A stretch of 64,000 nucleotides of DNA, from NCBI GenBank assembly GCA_963971225.1, contig OZ020267.1:150899920-150963919 (forward strand), given 5' to 3'. Position numbers and translations under genes: made by a program. How positions within the stretch are numbered: the first letter of the stretch is position 1; each line of letters begins with the position of its first letter. This document shows, in pieces, positions 60,736 through 64,000 of the stretch. Source of the DNA: Melieria omissa (taxonomy: Eukaryota > Arthropoda > Insecta > Diptera > Ulidiidae). The notes below the pieces were generated by a model that worked only from the letters and a program-made list of their open reading frames with translations, did no database searches and was not told where the DNA came from.

Positions 60736-63700
60736 GTAAGTGGATACATATTTTATATTTTTTTATTCTTTGTTTTGAGCGCAATTTTAATTACACTGTC
60801 CGAGCAATAAATTTCGCATGGCTGCAACAATTTGCACTAAAGCCTAATTTGCTTAATCTGATATTGGGCGAATTTGTGTTTTCATTTTGTTTTTGTGATT
60901 TATTTGTCAGCCAACCGACATCAATCGCACTGCAGTACGCAGATTTAAATAATGACAACCAGCAGCGACAGTCACAATCGCGCAGCCAATAACAGTTGTG
61001 GTTAACATTATGTTTACATGGAACTGTTAATAAAATTTATGAGCTCTGCGAGTGCATAAACAAAAGTTCTGTTGTTGCTGGCGCAACACAGTGTGCGCGC
61101 GGATTGCACCAATCAAGATCAAAAGAACATTTTCGGTTGTCGTTTTGTCAGCCGCAGCGGTGAACAGTGCTTTGCTGCTGCTGGTGCTGCTGTTTGTTGG
61201 CTGTTGGCAAGTTTGGTTAGTAACTATTCACATATTGTCATTGCTATTCTCAAAGATCGAGTGTGTTGTCGATTTTGCTATTTATGCACAATTCTTGCCG
61301 CATTCTCGTTTGTGTGCACATACAATTTGCATAAGTCACAGTATTGGTAACAATTTCAGGTGTCTTTCTGGTTAATTGTTATGGCCGATTAAGCGCATTC
61401 AATGGGAGTGTTTGTCCGTTGCCCATTGAAATCGGATTATCTGTCATCAACTGCATTTAGTGTGGCAATTTTAAATAAATTCAAGCATAAATTATGACCA
61501 GAAATCTGGAATTTGTGAGAAGAATGTCATAAAGAAAAAAAGAAGAATGTAGTTAATTTTAACAGAACACAAGTTCAAAAGGTTATTTCTTAAAAAATAC
61601 AAAGTAAAAATGAACAATAAAGTTGTGTTTTCATTGGCAAGCAATGCCAAACTTCTGAGGACTTGGAGAAGGTATTTTCACAAAAACTTTCTTATATCTA
61701 ATGACAAAATTGTCATTTTTATTGTTATTAATGAGCCATAGTGCCTTAAAAATAATTTCAACTTTGAACTTGAACTTACAGTTTTTAAAGTTAGGTTAGG
61801 TTGGCATGGGTTGGCAGCCTTCTGCATAAAAGCTCAAACAGGCACTCAAAAACATTCAGTGTGGTGCCACAGTCATCGTTTGCTCACTGTTTGGCAATCA
61901 CGTTTTTTTATTTTTAGAGAGAGAAATCATCAAAAACTTAAAGCTCGTCAGAGTGGAATTTTAACCGCACTGAAACCATCCCTTACAAGTCCGATTTACT
62001 ACCATTAATAATTTCGTCAAAAGTCGGGTTTGAGCATATAGCTCGAGACATTGTTCTATGTTATGTCAATGTTCTAGGTTAGGTTAAGGTGACTAAGGTT
62101 AAGGTGACTGGGGCATGGGACTTTCCGGAAAACACGCTTAGGCCGTGAAATGGGCCTTTTGTGATATCAAAAGTTTATGTAAGTAGTACTGCAAATTAAG
62201 AAGCCTATTCAAACCATTTTGAATTGTGAATGAACTCAAGCAAGTTTGTGATGCTCACTGAACTGAGGTCATTCAAGTTGCGCCGTCTAGATAGAGCCGG
62301 GCAGTGGCCGAGAAGGTGACCAATAGTCTCTTCCTCCTCTTCATTATGACAACTGCGACAGAAGTACCAACTGTTGACGCCCAGTCTGTAGGTATGGCGT
62401 CCCAACAGACATTGAGCTGTTAGAATCTTAAGATACTTTTGGGTTTTAAGGACCTTAAACTTATGTAGTTAGGTACCAGTCTTGTAGAACTGTAGGAGAT
62501 TGGTGACCAAAAAAAAACAATAAATGAGAATCTCCACAATTTCAATCATGTTTTGGTTTTAAGAAAACATATCAGCAATTGTACTATATTTTATTGCCTA
62601 GTAAGAGCTGCTTGTCAGCGTGAATCTAACTAAGTAATTTCAACTTTATTCTAATTATTCATACACACCTAGTTCAATTCGAATCTGTCTGTATTTTCCA
62701 ATACGGTTTGGCCGTTCTTGGTTTTATTTGTATCAACATGACCATTGTTTAATCAGTCACGCTATCTTTCAATTCTTTAACCCACCCATAGTTTGACAGC
62801 CGATTTCTCAAAGTTTCGTATATGCTACCCATGCCATGCTGCCCATATTTGTATTTGTTTGTATTCAAACTTGCATGTGCGCATTGTTCCAAATACATTT
62901 TGACGTAAAATTGATGGAATGTTGACAGCATTTGGTCTGCCATACATGCAATTAACATATCAAACTTTAAATATCGCATTGGCATGGAAACACGCCTCTT
63001 GCAACCAGCTGACACTACCATAAAATTGCACTTTGTGTGCAACAATAATGCTTAAACCATAACAACAATAGTGTCATAAAAATAACCTCAATTGTTTTCA
63101 AGAGATAAACGTGAAATCAATTAATTACAAGATCAGGCGAACAGGAGCTGTTTTTAATTAATTAATGCGCCAACTTAACAAGAAAATAAATTAAGTTTTG
63201 ATCTTTTTCTTTCTTTTTCTTTTTGCACGAATATTGCATGGACAGCATTTGGTTAGTGATTTGAAATCTTACAATGGGCAGTTAATTTTATGGTTGGCTG
63301 CCAGCTCGCACTAATCTGATTGCTTTGAATTGGGACAAATTGCATACAATTTTGCGCTATTGCGACGATATCATATTTTTGCAATAATAAAAGACAAAAA
63401 CTAATCAGCTACATTAAAACAAAAAAATAGTTGAAAACAGTCAGGTCGGACAGGTTGATGGGCGGCGTTGCAGCCAACCAGTTGACGCCAACTCTGTTCA
63501 GCAACATTTGCCATTCATTGCTTTGTGTAGCTTCGCTGAGCGTCTCACTTGATGCTATTTGGCATAGAAATGCGTATTTATGCTGTTTGCTATTTTCATT
63601 GGCTTTTGATTTTGGCACAACACGCAGGCAGCCAAACAGGCAAATTGTCAATGCGAACCGCTTTCGTGAGCGCAAATAAAAGTCAAAGGTTTTTGAATGA

Positions 63701-64000
63701 ATTCCTATGAATTGTTTACCAAATATTTTTAAATTTAGTGGTTTTTCAGTTCTTGCTCGGCACTCTGTCATTGACTAATTTCGCCTGTAGTTCTGCGCTT
63801 TTTGGGTCACTTAACATTTCGACAAAGACCTTAATTTGTAAAGTGCAAAGGAACTTCCCTATGCACCAAATTCTCAAATTCTCAACTAACAAAAACCAGA
63901 AATGAGCAACAAAAAATATGAAAAAAATTTAACTGAAAAAAATCAATGCGCCTACAACGTGAGCAATTCATCAAAGTTAATGGCTCTGCGAGTTGCCAGC
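60736..64000 (+). other. tim: Start of a long tim intron, no gene seen
   Basis: It begins with the exon 13 donor GTAAGT. No sequence resembling the TIM C-terminus appears before the window ends, so this intron is at least 3.2 kb. It contains a retrotransposon fragment at 62205-62425 and AGGTTAGGTTAAGGT-type words around 61790-62110. The rest is AT-rich and featureless. Confidence 0.6.
62205..62425 (-). mobile_element. Non-LTR retrotransposon fragment, C-terminal end
   Basis: On the minus strand a frame reads LLGRHTYRLGVNSWYFCRSC, then EEEEETIGHLLGHCPALSRRR, and stops at 62205. The CxxC...H...C pattern with CPALSRRR is the zinc-finger-like C-terminus common to insect LINE polyproteins (Jockey/I-type families with RNase H). 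Only this tail is present, as in a short insertion or an eroded copy. It is antisense to tim. Confidence 0.7.

Overview
The window is 64 kb of a higher-fly (brachyceran dipteran) chromosome. The evidence is intron-containing genes with mostly 60-120 nt introns, fly-type proteins (a clear Timeless), abundant (CA)n and (TG)n tracts, and mariner/Tc1 relics. A tephritid fruit fly is my best guess, an inference from protein character and repeat types rather than a proof. There is no prokaryotic content, CRISPR array or operon.

Layout. 1-28.1 kb: no protein gene that I can support. It is AT-rich DNA interrupted by GC-richer patches (about 4.2-4.9, 12.9-13.8, 17.3-17.8, 18.6-19.6, 21.1-22.0 and 27.0-27.7 kb). 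It holds transposon relics (a 567-bp deleted DDE element at 11.7 kb; one mariner nested in another at 14.25-16.4 kb), a long hairpin-forming inverted repeat at 20 kb and a tRNA-like sequence at 24.9 kb. 28.1-31.8 kb, plus strand: a five-exon gene for a 1,120-residue single-pass membrane protein that I do not recognise by name, with a long AT-rich 3' flank carrying a dead Tc1-like element (32.9-34.1 kb). 36.7-37.2 kb, minus strand: Dim1 (U5 snRNP 15-kDa / TXNL4A). 37.6-41.7 kb, plus strand: cytoplasmic leucyl-tRNA synthetase, complete in eight coding exons. The two are divergent and share a 416-bp promoter. 42.4-43.6 kb: a secreted trypsin in four exons with a TATA promoter, followed by 1.4 kb of decayed tandem repeats. 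46.6-48.1 kb: a GC-rich candidate promoter and untranslated first exon with a tandem E-box cluster. 55.6-60.7 kb and beyond: the circadian gene timeless (tim), 13 coding exons and about 1,290 residues in the window, with the last exon(s) beyond the right edge.

The genes do not form one pathway. Dim1 (splicing) and LeuRS (translation) are housekeeping genes sharing a control region, the trypsin is probably digestive, and tim is the core clock partner of PERIOD. The most interesting signals are in tim: a CACGTT-N7-CACGTG tandem E-box next to a 16-bp palindrome about 8.5 kb upstream of the ATG; an intron (59784-60139) that stays open in the tim frame to its own acceptor, so that retention would give a truncated TIM with a 118-residue tail; and a 105-nt stop-free intron that could be retained in frame. 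All exon boundaries were read by eye from splice consensus, frame and family similarity, and no search was run.
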